A stretch of DNA of 64,000 nucleotides from Bacillota bacterium (GCA_023415655.1 JAEZKD010000265.1:4980-68979); one strand, 5' to 3'. Positions 51,929-60,709 are shown, numbered from the stretch's first letter. The notes: generated by a model not told the origin, from the sequence alone. A program made the numbers and translations.

Positions 51929-52459
51929 TTACAATATTAATATCGTGACTAAGATTCCAAACAATACTCCTAAGCTACGATATAGTCGCATCTTATCTTT
52001 GGAGTCAGATGCTACTTCCTTCATATCTTCTTCTACCTGTGTTACATACCAGTCTATATGATTCATTTGCATATCCTTATCAAGGTAACCAAGTTGCTCT
52101 CCAAACTGAGCCAAGCTAATCTTGTCCTTTTTACTTAGTGAGGTGTTTTTTAACTCTTGATCCATCGCCCTTTTCCATATCTGTGTAAAACTTTCTCCAT
52201 TATACTCATGTAATTCATGAGCTACTTTTTTTAAGAATGGAGAGAGTCTTCCTTCATGTCGTCTAGCAACGTTTTCCAACGCTTCTGGCAACGCAGTATG
52301 TGAGTATCTAATATCTCCTCGAAGTAAAATAGCTACGGTTTTGGCTGATTTTAAATCCTCCATCCTTTTTCTTATTTCATTTGCTAATAAAAATCCCATA
52401 CCGCTACTTGAACTGATAATTAATATGCAACCTGTAATCTTTATCGCAATCTCGATCAT
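51929..52459 (-). CDS. spoIIIAB: Stage III sporulation protein AB
   Basis: 176 aa: N-terminal membrane span (ITGCILIISSSSGMGFLLANEI), a helical, GspF-like soluble core (LKSAKTVAILLRGDIRYSHTALPEALENVARR), and a C-terminal hydrophobic helix (LGVLFGILVTILIL). Homologous to type II secretion/pilus inner-membrane platform proteins. Confidence 0.95.
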   Translation of the reverse strand: MIEIAIKITGCILIISSSSGMGFLLANEIRKRMEDLKSAKTVAILLRGDIRYSHTALPEALENVARRHEGRLSPFLKKVAHELHEYNGESFTQIWKRAMDQELKNTSLSKKDKISLAQFGEQLGYLDKDMQMNHIDWYVTQVEEDMKEVASDSKDKMRLYRSLGVLFGILVTILIL

Positions 52460-52479
52460 TATTGAATCCCTTACCTTTC

Positions 52480-53448
52480 TTAATCATAATAAAGACGACT
52501 TCCACGCTCATCATAGATTTCTGTGACTTTTCCAATTCTTTCTTGGTTACTTAAGATAATGTATCGCTCAAATACATGTCGTTTGATCAAATCCCCAAGC
52601 ATTGGTTTTTCTTTCACCTCATCAATCGTGCCTCCGTGTACAGTTGCTATCATCTTGCAACCGCATCCCATCGCATAATGAATTGCTTCAATATCTTCGG
52701 CTAAACCAATCTCATCCACTGCAATGATAGAGGGTGACATCGAACGAATCAAAAGCATCATCCCTTTTGCTTTTGGACAACAATCTAGCACATCGGTTCG
52801 TATTCCTAGTTCATTCTGTGGAAGCCCCATATAACAGGCAGCGATTTCGGAACGTTCATCGACTACTCCAATTTGCATTCCGGGACGTCTTTTTTTCATT
52901 TCATCCCCCTCTTCTCCACTAGAAAGCTGTCGTATGAGATCTCGAAGGAGGGTTGTCTTACCACAACCAGGAGGTGAAATGATCAGTGTATGATAGATGC
53001 TGTCACCACGTAGTACATAAGGTAGCACGCTGTTTGCACACCCCTTTACTTGATGAGAAAGACGAATATTAATAAAAGATATGTATTTCATACTCTTAAT
53101 TTTTCCTTCTTCTAACACTACCTTCCCTGCAATTCCGATTCGGTGACCACCAATGATTGTGATAAAGCCTTGTTTTAGTTCTTCTTCAAACGCATATAAG
53201 GAATAATTACTAATAAATTCCATTGTTTCCTTGACTTCTGCTTTTGTAATCAGATACGCTTCCTGCTGAGAATTCGTCAGATAAGAATCCATACTAATGA
53301 AGTATTCCTTATTATCATAACGAACGATTAAAGGAGCATCTGCACGAAGTCTGATCTCCTGTAACAAATCATAATTCCAAACTACTTTGGAAAGTAATGT
53401 TCTTAACCGAATGGAAAATATTTTAAGAAGTTCCTCTTTCTTATTCAC
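52480..53448 (-). CDS. spoIIIAA: Stage III sporulation protein AA, secretion-type ATPase
   Basis: 322 aa P-loop ATPase powering the SpoIIIA complex. Seen: Walker A SPPGCGKTTLLRDLIRQ (~residue 150), GVVDERSEIAACYMGLPQNELGIRTDVLD, Walker B-like SPSIIAVDEIG, and TVHGGTIDE. First gene of spoIIIAA-AH. Start codon is GTG (53446-53448) with GGTGAG upstream. A candidate sigma-E promoter lies 55-80 bp upstream. Confidence 0.96.
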   Translation of the reverse strand: MNKKEELLKIFSIRLRTLLSKVVWNYDLLQEIRLRADAPLIVRYDNKEYFISMDSYLTNSQQEAYLITKAEVKETMEFISNYSLYAFEEELKQGFITIIGGHRIGIAGKVVLEEGKIKSMKYISFINIRLSHQVKGCANSVLPYVLRGDSIYHTLIISPPGCGKTTLLRDLIRQLSSGEEGDEMKKRRPGMQIGVVDERSEIAACYMGLPQNELGIRTDVLDCCPKAKGMMLLIRSMSPSIIAVDEIGLAEDIEAIHYAMGCGCKMIATVHGGTIDEVKEKPMLGDLIKRHVFERYIILSNQERIGKVTEIYDERGSRLYYD

Positions 53449-53500
53449 CCTTGCTCACCACAACCTTTCCTTACAGGAATACCGTTGTCCTGTTTTTTAC

Positions 53501-53528
53501 AGTATATGAATGGTAGAATAATTTATGA
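53501..53528 (-). promoter_or_regulatory. Candidate sigma-E-type promoter of the spoIIIA operon
   Basis: Minus-strand CATATACT (53501-53508) fits the sigma-E -10 pattern CATANNNT, with an upstream TCATAAAT (53521-53528) resembling a -35 element at roughly the right distance. spoIIIA is sigma-E dependent in B. subtilis, so the placement is sensible; the -35 match is imperfect. Confidence 0.45.
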
Positions 53529-53562
53529 TACACATTTCAGGAGTTATCTTTACAAATCTACC

Positions 53563-53591
53563 TTGCAACTTTTATGAAAATAAGTTAAGAT
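53563..53591 (+). promoter_or_regulatory. Sigma-A-type promoter of aroE
   Basis: TTGCAA (53563-53568), 17-bp spacer, TAAGAT (53586-53591), 34 bp before the aroE ATG; divergent from spoIIIA. Confidence 0.62.
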
Positions 53592-53625
53592 AACAAATAA
53601 TTCTACAAAGAAAGGAATTGTTTCA

Positions 53626-54378
53626 ATGAAGTATGGATTGATTGGTGAAAAGCTCGGACACAGCTATTCAAAGCTGATTCATGAGAAATTAGCAGACTAT
53701 ACATATGATTTATGCCCTCTGCCCAAAGAAGATTTCAAGATTTTTATGAAAGAAAAAAATTTCAAAGCGATTAATGTCACCATTCCATATAAACGTGAGG
53801 TTCTACCCTATCTTTCTCAATTGGATCAAAAAGCCAAACAAATTGGTGCTGTAAATACCATTGTCAATGACAATGGTAACTTAATTGGATATAATACCGA
53901 TTACGATGGTTTTTTGTATACCCTGAATAAACACAAGCTTGAGATTGCTTCTAAAAAAGTATTAGTGATTGGTAATGGTGGTGCTGCACAGGCAGTGTTT
54001 GCTGTATTAAAGGACCTAAATGCTGGTGAGATTATTACCGTAAAGTATAAGAAAGAGCTAGGTACTGTAACCTATGAAGAGGCTGCCCTTCATCACAACG
54101 ATGCTTCTTTTCTCATCAACACCTCTCCAATTGGTATGTATCCAAATGTGGATGCTTGTCCGATGGATTTAACTCCTTATACCCAACTAATTGCAGTTGT
54201 GGATTTGATTTATAACCCAACAACAACACGTTTGATGGAACAAGCCATCAAAAAAAATGTCCTAGCTGTGAACGGTTTGGAGATGCTAATCGCACAGGCC
54301 AAATACGCGGTAGAACACTTTTTATCAATTCAGATCAAGGATGAGGTCATTGATCAGATTTATGAAGAATTGAGATAA
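53626..54378 (+). CDS. aroE: Shikimate dehydrogenase
   Basis: NADPH-dependent reduction of 3-dehydroshikimate. 250 aa, somewhat shorter than typical (~280). Seen: GHSYSKLIHEKL (SKL substrate motif), NVTIPYKREVLPYL (catalytic Lys), IGAVNTIVND, YNTDYDGF (catalytic Asp), NADP-fold VLVIGNGGAAQAVFAVL, and VVDLIYNPTTTRLM. Plus strand, alone, opposite the spoIIIA operon, but near aroK/aroQ at 57-58 kb. RBS AAAGGA. Confidence 0.95.
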   Translation: MKYGLIGEKLGHSYSKLIHEKLADYTYDLCPLPKEDFKIFMKEKNFKAINVTIPYKREVLPYLSQLDQKAKQIGAVNTIVNDNGNLIGYNTDYDGFLYTLNKHKLEIASKKVLVIGNGGAAQAVFAVLKDLNAGEIITVKYKKELGTVTYEEAALHHNDASFLINTSPIGMYPNVDACPMDLTPYTQLIAVVDLIYNPTTTRLMEQAIKKNVLAVNGLEMLIAQAKYAVEHFLSIQIKDEVIDQIYEELR

Positions 54379-54395
54379 ATAAGATTCATAAACAA

Positions 54396-54442
54396 CAAAA
54401 AAAGATGTCATATCATGTTGATATGGCATCTAATACTTTTTT
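54396..54442. terminator. Bidirectional terminator between aroE and the DHFR-like gene
   Basis: Arms AGATGTCATATCA / TGATATGGCATCT (54403-54415, 54419-54431) with one G-U wobble and a 3-nt loop. Plus strand continues AATACTTTTTT; the minus strand continues TTTTTTT, so it serves both convergent genes. Confidence 0.82.
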
Positions 54443-54443
54443 A

Positions 54444-54477
54444 CATGGCAAGTAAATTGACTTGTCATGAATCTTTT
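54444..54477 (+). terminator. Second terminator hairpin after aroE
   Basis: Arms CATGGCAAGT/ACTTGTCATG (54444-54453, 54460-54469), one G-U pair, followed by AATCTTTTT on the plus strand. A back-up to the preceding hairpin. Confidence 0.65.
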
Positions 54478-54487
54478 TATGATTATC

Positions 54488-55024
54488 TCATTCGTTATGA
54501 ATCACTTCATAGTGAAGCTCTACAAATTGATTGTAACGATTCACTGATTTTAAGCTTAGTTTTATTTCGCTCTCATTCTCATTGAATAAAGCTATCCCAT
54601 TTCCTAAAAGATGTGGTGCAATCGTAACTATGATCTCATCTATTAAGTTTTCTTTGATAAAAGCTTTAAGAGTAGCTCCCCCACCAACAAGCCATATATT
54701 ATTACCTTCTTTTTGTTTCAATTCTTTGGTAAATTCGATGATATCCTCAGAAATAAATTTGACATGTTGCTTCATATCCTTTTTGGTTCTAGAAAACACA
54801 TAACACTCCTTCCCTTGATAAGGAAAGTCCCCTTTTTCATGGTCGATAATCCAATCATATGTAATTCGTCCCATCAAAACAGTATCTACTGTATCGTAAA
54901 ACTTCGAGTATCCATTGTCTCCTTCTCCATCCACTGACAATAACCAATCTAAATTTTGATCTTTGGTTGCGATATAACCATCCAAGGTTGCTGCAATGTA
55001 TAACACTAATTTTCTCTGATTCAT
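54488..55024 (-). CDS. Dihydrofolate reductase-family (RibD C-terminal-like) protein
   Basis: 178 aa. Seen: RKLVLYIAATLDGYIATKDQNLDWL, VLMGRITYDWI, CYVFSRTKK, NIWLVGGGATLKAFIKENLIDEIIVTIAPHLLGNGIALF, the RibD_C/YyaP-YwjB arrangement. It probably binds NADPH; true DHFR activity is uncertain because this subgroup is generally uncharacterised. Monocistronic, RBS AGGAG. Confidence 0.88.
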   Translation of the reverse strand: MNQRKLVLYIAATLDGYIATKDQNLDWLLSVDGEGDNGYSKFYDTVDTVLMGRITYDWIIDHEKGDFPYQGKECYVFSRTKKDMKQHVKFISEDIIEFTKELKQKEGNNIWLVGGGATLKAFIKENLIDEIIVTIAPHLLGNGIALFNENESEIKLSLKSVNRYNQFVELHYEVIHNE

Positions 55025-55131
55025 TCAAGAAACTCCTTTCATCACATTTACTAATTAAGAGTAAATCGGTCCACGAACCACTTCGATTTTTGACGCATTA
55101 GAAATCTGTAAAAATCTTACATTGCATTCGA

Positions 55132-55178
55132 TAAAAATGCGCAATCCATGAAACAATATTGATTCAATGATTGCGCAT
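55132..55178 (-). terminator. Intrinsic terminator after efp
   Basis: Perfect arms ATGCGCAATC/GATTGCGCAT (55137-55146, 55169-55178); minus strand continues TTTTTAT. It closes the yqeG-aroK-aroQ-pepP-efp unit. Confidence 0.85.
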
Positions 55179-55249
55179 CTGTCATTCTTTTTAATTTGAT
55201 GAAAGAAAGTTATCTAATCTATGCCAAAGAACATATAAGCAACGATAAA

Positions 55250-55807
55250 TTAAACTCTCTTCATGTACTCACCAGTACGAGTATCAATCTGGATTGTTTC
55301 ACCCTGGTTTACGAATAATGGAACGTATACAGTTGCACCAGTTTCAACAACTGCTGGCTTAGTAGCACCCTGTGCTGTATTTCCTGCAAAACCAGGTTCT
55401 GTATTCGTAATCTGTAACTCAACAAACAATGGAGGTTCGATCGCGAATACATGTCCACCGTGAGAAAGCATCTTAACCATATCATTTTCCTTAACAAATT
55501 TTAAGGAATCACCGATGGATTCTTCATTTAATGCGAACTGATCATAATTTTCAACGTTCATGAAGTGATATAACTCGCCATCATTATATAAATATTGCAT
55601 TTCGCTTCTTTCAATATGAGCCTGTGGATATTTTTCAGTTGGACGGAAAGTCTTTTCAACCACACCGCCATCCTTGATATTTCTCAATTTTGTTCTTACG
55701 AATGCTGCGCCTTTACCTGGCTTAACATGCTGAAATTCAATTACCTGATAAACTGCATTATCAATCTCTAATGTTAGGCCATTTCTAAAATCGCCTGCTG
55801 ATACCAT
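55250..55807 (-). CDS. efp: Elongation factor P
   Basis: 185 aa tRNA-shaped factor relieving ribosome stalling at polyproline. Three beta domains: SAGDFRNGLTLEIDN, the loop KPGKGAAFVRTKLRN with the conserved tip Lys, and C-terminal GATVYVPLFVNQGETIQIDTRTGEYMKRV. ATG at 55807 with AAGGAGGATT. It follows pepP, a frequent partner in Firmicutes. No lysine-modifying enzymes (epmA/B) are seen nearby. Confidence 0.98.
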   Translation of the reverse strand: MVSAGDFRNGLTLEIDNAVYQVIEFQHVKPGKGAAFVRTKLRNIKDGGVVEKTFRPTEKYPQAHIERSEMQYLYNDGELYHFMNVENYDQFALNEESIGDSLKFVKENDMVKMLSHGGHVFAIEPPLFVELQITNTEPGFAGNTAQGATKPAVVETGATVYVPLFVNQGETIQIDTRTGEYMKRV

Positions 55808-55916
55808 AAAATAATCCTCCTTAAAATCAATGTAACCCAAGGTTACACGAAACTACATTTTAGTTTATCGTATTTACATGTTTTTTTCAACTATTTTTTC
55901 ATAAATTCTATACATT

Positions 55917-56987
55917 TTAGAAATTTAACTCAATTAATTCTTTTGGGGAGGAGGTAAAATTAATGCAACCATCTTTTGTGACTACCACTAAGTCTTCAAT
56001 TCTTACTCCACCAAAGTCTTTGACATAAATTCCAGGCTCTACTGTTAATGTCATATTCTCACCAAGGATTTCCTCAGCTTTTTGTGAGGCACGTGGAGAT
56101 TCATGAATGAATAAACCAACACTATGTCCTAACCCATGACCAAAGCATCCCTCATAGCCAGCTGCATTGATGATATCACGTGCAATGGCATCTACCTGCT
56201 TGCCTTGCATACCTGCTTTTAATTGATCTAACACAGCCAATTGAGCTTTTAGCACTGTGTTATAAATTTCTTTTTGTTTTTCACTTGCTTTACCAACAAC
56301 AATGGTTCTAGTCATATCAGAACAATATCCACGGTAAACGCATCCAAAGTCTAGAGTTACAAAATCACCAACCTCAATTTTTTTATGGCTTGGCACTGCA
56401 TGTGGCATAGAAGAATTAACTCCAGATGCTACGATTGGATCAAAGGAGATTCCTTCTGCTCCATTGCTTTTTAACAGATATTCTAGCTTAGCTGCAATTT
56501 CAAGCTCTGTTACTCCTGGTTTGATTTCTTTTAGAATCTGCTCAAATACAAGATCACCGATATGTTCTGCTTCCTTGATGCATTCTAATTCTTCTTGTGT
56601 TTTTACCATACGCAAGCTATCCAATTGATTGCTGTATGGGATTAAGTCAATACCAGCAAACTCAACAACATATTTGCTATATTGGCTATAGCTTGTCTGC
56701 TCTTCATCAAAGGCAACTCGAGTTATCTTTTCTTCTTTTAAGAACTTCGCAATTGATTTGGCGTAGCCAGTCTGTTCGATTTCTAAGATTTCATAGTCCT
56801 TCGCTTCGGCCTGCGCTTGATAAATATAACGAAAATCCGTAAATATAACTCTCTTGTCATTCGTAATTACTGCAATTCCTGTGTCTCCACAATATCCGGT
56901 AATGTATCTTAAACTATGGCGATTGGCAATCATGATTGCTTCACAATTTAAGTCCTTCATCACTTGAAATACTCGTTCTAATATCAT
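55917..56987 (-). CDS. pepP: Xaa-Pro aminopeptidase (M24 family)
   Basis: 356 aa metallopeptidase cleaving N-terminal residues before proline. Creatinase-like N-domain, then the pita-bread catalytic domain with metal ligands: LDFGCVYRGYCSDMTRTI (two Asp), GHGLGHSVGLFIHESPR (His), TVEPGIY (Glu) and GVRIEDLVVV (Glu). Located between aroQ and efp. RBS AAAAGGAG. Confidence 0.96.
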   Translation of the reverse strand: MILERVFQVMKDLNCEAIMIANRHSLRYITGYCGDTGIAVITNDKRVIFTDFRYIYQAQAEAKDYEILEIEQTGYAKSIAKFLKEEKITRVAFDEEQTSYSQYSKYVVEFAGIDLIPYSNQLDSLRMVKTQEELECIKEAEHIGDLVFEQILKEIKPGVTELEIAAKLEYLLKSNGAEGISFDPIVASGVNSSMPHAVPSHKKIEVGDFVTLDFGCVYRGYCSDMTRTIVVGKASEKQKEIYNTVLKAQLAVLDQLKAGMQGKQVDAIARDIINAAGYEGCFGHGLGHSVGLFIHESPRASQKAEEILGENMTLTVEPGIYVKDFGGVRIEDLVVVTKDGCINFTSSPKELIELNF

Positions 56988-57090
56988 CTTATCTTACTCC
57001 TTTTCTTAACTAATAGTATGTCAAAAACAGTCGGCAACTTACTAGCACATTCTTACCACATGCTTTTGTATCTACATCACTGCTTTTGTT

Positions 57091-57525
57091 TTATTTTTTT
57101 AAGCTTAGTAAATAATCTACTGCCAATAGATACCCTTGTAATCCTAGTCCAACCACTTGTCCAGTACAAACTGGTGCTGTTACTGAAATATGGCGAAATT
57201 CTTCTCTTTTATGAACATTCGAGATATGAACCTCAATCTTTGGTACTTCAATACTTGCTAATGCATCTCGAATTGCTATACTGTAATGTGTATAAGCTCC
57301 TGGATTGATAATTACGCCATCCACTTCATCATAATAGGCTTTTTGGATTCGATCAATAATTTCACCTTCTCCATTGCTTTGAAAGGTTTCAATCTCTATC
57401 TTTTCTTTCCTTGCTTTATCTTCTAATAGATGTAATAGATATTCAAAGCTTTGTTCTCCGTAAATACCCTTTTCACGAATTCCTAAAAAATTAATGTTAG
57501 GTCCATTGATTACTAATATTTTCAT
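57091..57525 (-). CDS. aroQ: 3-dehydroquinate dehydratase, type II
   Basis: 144 aa, dodecameric type II enzyme of the shikimate pathway. Seen: NGPNINFLGIREKGIYGEQ (catalytic Tyr region), FQSNGEGEIIDRIQKAY, INPGAYTHYSIAIRDAL, EVHISNVHKREEFRHIS, and CTGQVVGLGLQGYLLA. 4 bp after aroK. Confidence 0.97.
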   Translation of the reverse strand: MKILVINGPNINFLGIREKGIYGEQSFEYLLHLLEDKARKEKIEIETFQSNGEGEIIDRIQKAYYDEVDGVIINPGAYTHYSIAIRDALASIEVPKIEVHISNVHKREEFRHISVTAPVCTGQVVGLGLQGYLLAVDYLLSLKK

Positions 57526-57529
57526 AGGC

Positions 57530-58036
57530 TCACCTCTTTACTATGATTTCTTCAATGATAGAATAAAAGGAACGGTTGTCCGTTGTAATCGTAACATCAG
57601 CTGCCGCTTCATACACTGGTATTCTTTCTTTTAATAGAAGCTCTATTTTCTCCATTGGATTAGCTCCTTTTAGCAGTGGACGAGATTTATCATCTTTTAC
57701 ACGCTCATATGTAACCTCTTTTGAGGTTTTTAAGTAGAATACAGTTCCAATCTCCTTGAGTAGTTCTACGTTTTCTTTGCGCAAAGGCATACCACCACCA
57801 GTAGAAATTACATACCCAGAAAGCGATTCCTTTAAGGTACGAAGACATTTCGTTTCCATTTCACGAAACACCTCTTCGTTGTAGTTAGTAAAAATTTCGG
57901 AAATCTTCATCTTTTCCTGGGCTTCAATGTAGGCATCTGTATCCAAAAATTTATAATTAAGAGCATTCGCTAATTTGATTCCTACACTACTTTTCCCGCT
58001 TCCCATAAAACCGATTAACACGATGTTATTTTTCAT
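57530..58036 (-). CDS. aroK: Shikimate kinase
   Basis: 168 aa. Walker A GFMGSGKSSVGIKLA, DTDAYIE, FREMETKCL, STGGGMPLR, and LKTSKEVTYERVKDDKSRPLLKG. It overlaps the end of yqeG by 11 bp, suggesting translational coupling. Confidence 0.97.
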   Translation of the reverse strand: MKNNIVLIGFMGSGKSSVGIKLANALNYKFLDTDAYIEAQEKMKISEIFTNYNEEVFREMETKCLRTLKESLSGYVISTGGGMPLRKENVELLKEIGTVFYLKTSKEVTYERVKDDKSRPLLKGANPMEKIELLLKERIPVYEAAADVTITTDNRSFYSIIEEIIVKR

Positions 58037-58556
58037 GTTTTCTTCGTCTTCTTTCTTCCTTCTTTAATTTGCGTTCATAGAATTTTAATACAATCCATTC
58101 GAAGCGACGCTTAATCACAATCTGAATTTCTTCATGTCGGTCAATTGGCTTAACAAGGAAAGTTGCGATACCAGTACGATTGGCACCGTATACATCGGTA
58201 AAGATTTGGTCACCAACAAAGAACGTATTCTCTTTATTCGTGTTCATATATTCCATTGCTTTGATATAGTTTTTCGTTGAAGGTTTATTGGCTTTATATA
58301 CAAACTTTGCTTGAATCTTCTGATTAAAGCGCTCCACTCTCTCTTTATCATTATTGGATATAAAACAAATGGAATATCCATGCTTACGAAGACGCTCAAT
58401 TAACCTAATTGCACGTGCGTCTGCATCCGCACCATGTGGCACTAAGGTATTATCAATATCAAAGATAATACCACGATAACCCTTTTCATATAATTTTTCA
58501 TAAGGAATCACATAGCTAGATTCCACATAATGTGTCGGATAAAACTTCTGTAACAT
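58026..58556 (-). CDS. yqeG: YqeG-family HAD IIIA phosphatase
   Basis: 176 aa. HAD motif I FDIDNTLVPHG with nucleophile Asp, motif II ISNNDKERV, lysine motif and motif III FVGDQIFTDVYGANRTGI. B. subtilis YqeG is in the yqeH/aroE region; substrate specificity is not well defined. It has a good promoter upstream and leads the aroK-aroQ-pepP-efp genes. The C-terminus is very basic. Confidence 0.93.
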   Translation of the reverse strand: MLQKFYPTHYVESSYVIPYEKLYEKGYRGIIFDIDNTLVPHGADADARAIRLIERLRKHGYSICFISNNDKERVERFNQKIQAKFVYKANKPSTKNYIKAMEYMNTNKENTFFVGDQIFTDVYGANRTGIATFLVKPIDRHEEIQIVIKRRFEWIVLKFYERKLKKEERRRRKHEK

Positions 58557-58593
58557 AGTAACCTCTCATCATATCTTTTCTAATATTATTTTG

Positions 58594-58622
58594 ATTATAA
58601 TCAATATTTATTATATATTCAA
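58594..58622 (-). promoter_or_regulatory. Sigma-A-type promoter of yqeG
   Basis: Minus-strand TTGAAT (58617-58622), 17-bp spacer, perfect TATAAT (58594-58599), about 40 bp upstream of the yqeG start. Confidence 0.72.
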
Positions 58623-58689
58623 GCAGTTTCCATGAAAGCGAAAAAAAAGTCATAATAAATCCCTTTTTTAAAATCATCACTCAAAAAAC

Positions 58690-58812
58690 TGTAAGTGCTT
58701 ACATCATTTTTGAAAAAATCATCTTTAATTAGTTATTGAAATTTAGCCATTTATGGTATATAATGTATATTATAGCAATTTGAATAAAGATTTCAAATTG
58801 TAAGTGCTTAAT
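58690..58812 (+). promoter_or_regulatory. kduD promoter flanked by two LacI/CcpA-type operators
   Basis: TTGAAA (58736-58741), 17-bp spacer, TATAAT (58759-58764). An operator with perfect dyad TGTAAG-TG-CTTACA lies upstream at 58690-58703, and a second copy, TGTAAGTGCTTAAT (58799-58812), lies about 40 bp past the predicted start; centres are 109 bp apart. The dyad resembles LacI-family and catabolite-responsive (cre) sites, and paired sites suggest looping repression. Between promoter and second operator is AATTTGA-N7-TCAAATT. Confidence 0.7.
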
Positions 58813-58862
58813 AATTTTCTACATAAGTTTGGTTCAATTAAACATATCAATGGAGGTTCGTC

Positions 58863-59651
58863 ATGGATTATTTAAAGAAGTTTTCTCTTGAAGGTAAGAT
58901 TGCATTAGTTACAGGTGCTTCTTACGGAATTGGCTTTGCAATTGCAAGTTCCTATGCTGCTGCAGGTGCAACGATTGTTTTTAATGATATTAACCAAGAA
59001 TTAGTTGATAAAGGAATTCAAGCATACAAAGAAGCTGGTTACACAGCCTATGGTTATGTTTGTGATGTTACGAATGAAGATCAAGTCAACGCTATGGTAG
59101 CTCAGATTGAGAAGGAAGTTGGCGTAATCGACATTTTAGTTAACAATGCCGGTATCATCAAACGTATCCCAATGTGTGATATGTCTGCCGCTGAATTCAG
59201 ACAAGTAATTGACATTGATTTGAATGGTCCTTTTATTATGTCAAAAGCAGTAATTCCTAGTATGATTAAAAAAGGTCATGGCAAGATTATTAACATCTGT
59301 TCTATGATGAGTGAATTAGGACGTGAAACCGTATCCGCTTATGCTGCTGCCAAAGGTGGTCTTAAGATGTTAACTAAGAACATTGCTTCTGAATATGGTG
59401 AATTCAATATTCAGTGTAATGGTCTAGGGCCAGGATATATCGCCACTCCTCAGACAGCTCCATTAAGAGAAGAAGGTCATCCTTTTAACAATTTCATCAT
59501 TGCTAAAACACCAGCTGCTCGTTGGGGAACTCCAGAAGATTTAGCTGGTCCAGCGGTCTTCTTAGCTTCTGACGCATCTGATTTCGTAAATGGTCATATC
59601 CTTTACGTTGATGGTGGAATTTTAGCATACATAGGTAAACAACCACAATAA
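58863..59651 (+). CDS. kduD: SDR-family 2-dehydro-3-deoxy-D-gluconate 5-dehydrogenase / gluconate 5-dehydrogenase-like
   Basis: 262 aa short-chain dehydrogenase. Seen: cofactor motif TGASYGIGFAIA, NNAGII, catalytic Ser in INICSMMSELG and YAAAKGG (YxxxK), and C-terminal GPAVFLASDASDFVNGHILYVDGG. Overall similarity is to KduD/Ga5DH of pectin and sugar-acid catabolism; exact substrate uncertain. Regulated by a promoter with two LacI-type operators. GGAGG RBS. Confidence 0.85.
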   Translation: MDYLKKFSLEGKIALVTGASYGIGFAIASSYAAAGATIVFNDINQELVDKGIQAYKEAGYTAYGYVCDVTNEDQVNAMVAQIEKEVGVIDILVNNAGIIKRIPMCDMSAAEFRQVIDIDLNGPFIMSKAVIPSMIKKGHGKIINICSMMSELGRETVSAYAAAKGGLKMLTKNIASEYGEFNIQCNGLGPGYIATPQTAPLREEGHPFNNFIIAKTPAARWGTPEDLAGPAVFLASDASDFVNGHILYVDGGILAYIGKQPQ

Positions 59652-59674
59652 CCCCTCTCCCTTAACCATAGGAT

Positions 59675-59781
59675 AAAGAGGCTGTAACATCATCTGATAT
59701 CTCTCATTTTGCACTGGATTTACTTTACTAACGAGCATTGATGAGTCAGCAATCTAGCGATGTAACAGCCTCTTTTTTGTT
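59675..59781 (+). terminator. Large terminator-like hairpin after kduD
   Basis: Arms AAAGAGGCTGTAACATC (59675-59691) and its complement (59759-59775) with one mismatch enclose ~67 nt, followed by TTTTTTG. The minus strand is the end of the convergent epimerase gene, so it may act both ways. Confidence 0.68.
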
Positions 59782-59805
59782 TTATACTAATTTGCTTTTT
59801 ATAAT

Positions 59806-60693
59806 TTAAAACGATTCATAAAACTCAAGCTGGTAGCTTTTTTTGAACGTTTCCCCTTTTATTAGAGCATTAATATAGTCCTTACTCGTAATATCATAAG
59901 AGGAATCTACACGATCACATCTTCCATACCACGGTTCGATGCAAACAAACGGTGCATTCTTACCCGCTGGTGACCACAAACCAAATAGTGGAGCATCAAA
60001 GCTTGCTTTCACAACTTCTCTTTCTCCCTTACATAAAGCAACCTCATAGATACCACTCTGTTCAACGATTAAAGCATCTGCTTCAAATAATTCTTTGGTT
60101 AATTTTAGATATGCATACTCTTCCTCTATTTTATTAAGAGCTACCTCCTTGGGCGTAAGTGCCCGACATCCACTCTTTGGGTCGATGAAAAAAGAACTCA
60201 AATTTTTAATGTTTGGGAATCTAAAATAATAGTCCTCCTCATCAAAATTACAAGGAAAACCAGGATGCGCTCCAAGTCCAAAATAGATTGTTTCATCCGA
60301 AGGATTCAATACCTCATACATCACTGTAAGCGTCCTACCATCTAAACGATATCCAATGTTAAATTGAAAGTCATAAGGGTATATAGCACGAGTTGACTCA
60401 TTGGATCTAAGAGAAAACCAAAGCTCATGATTTGTCTCTTTCTCCAAACGAAACTCCATATCTCTAGCAAACCCATGCTGTACCATCTCATAGGTATTAC
60501 CTTTGCATTCGTACTTTTTATCCTTTAAGGAACCCACAAAAGGAAACAAGACTGGTGCCTGTCGTGCCCAATAATTTGGATCTGCTTTCCATATATACTC
60601 TTTGCCAGTTTTACAATCGACCACAGAACAAATTTCTGCTCCTAGTAGCTTAACACTGACTTTTAATTGATCATTGTTGATAGAAACAATCAT
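59806..60693 (-). CDS. Aldose 1-epimerase-family (GalM/LacX-like) protein
   Basis: 295 aa, beta-sandwich sugar mutarotase fold. Seen: GAEICSVVDCKTGKEYIWKADPNYWARQAPVLFPFVGSLKD, YEMVQHGFARDMEF (catalytic His), FGLGAHPGFPCNF (second His), and FVCIEPWYGRCD with the catalytic Glu. It belongs to the LacX/YphB-like subgroup; sugar unknown. Operon with the downstream hydrolase gene order 60710-61432 upstream. RBS AAAGGAG. Confidence 0.85.
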   Translation of the reverse strand: MIVSINNDQLKVSVKLLGAEICSVVDCKTGKEYIWKADPNYWARQAPVLFPFVGSLKDKKYECKGNTYEMVQHGFARDMEFRLEKETNHELWFSLRSNESTRAIYPYDFQFNIGYRLDGRTLTVMYEVLNPSDETIYFGLGAHPGFPCNFDEEDYYFRFPNIKNLSSFFIDPKSGCRALTPKEVALNKIEEEYAYLKLTKELFEADALIVEQSGIYEVALCKGEREVVKASFDAPLFGLWSPAGKNAPFVCIEPWYGRCDRVDSSYDITSKDYINALIKGETFKKSYQLEFYESF

Positions 60694-60709
60694 GTTACTC
60701 TCCTTTATC

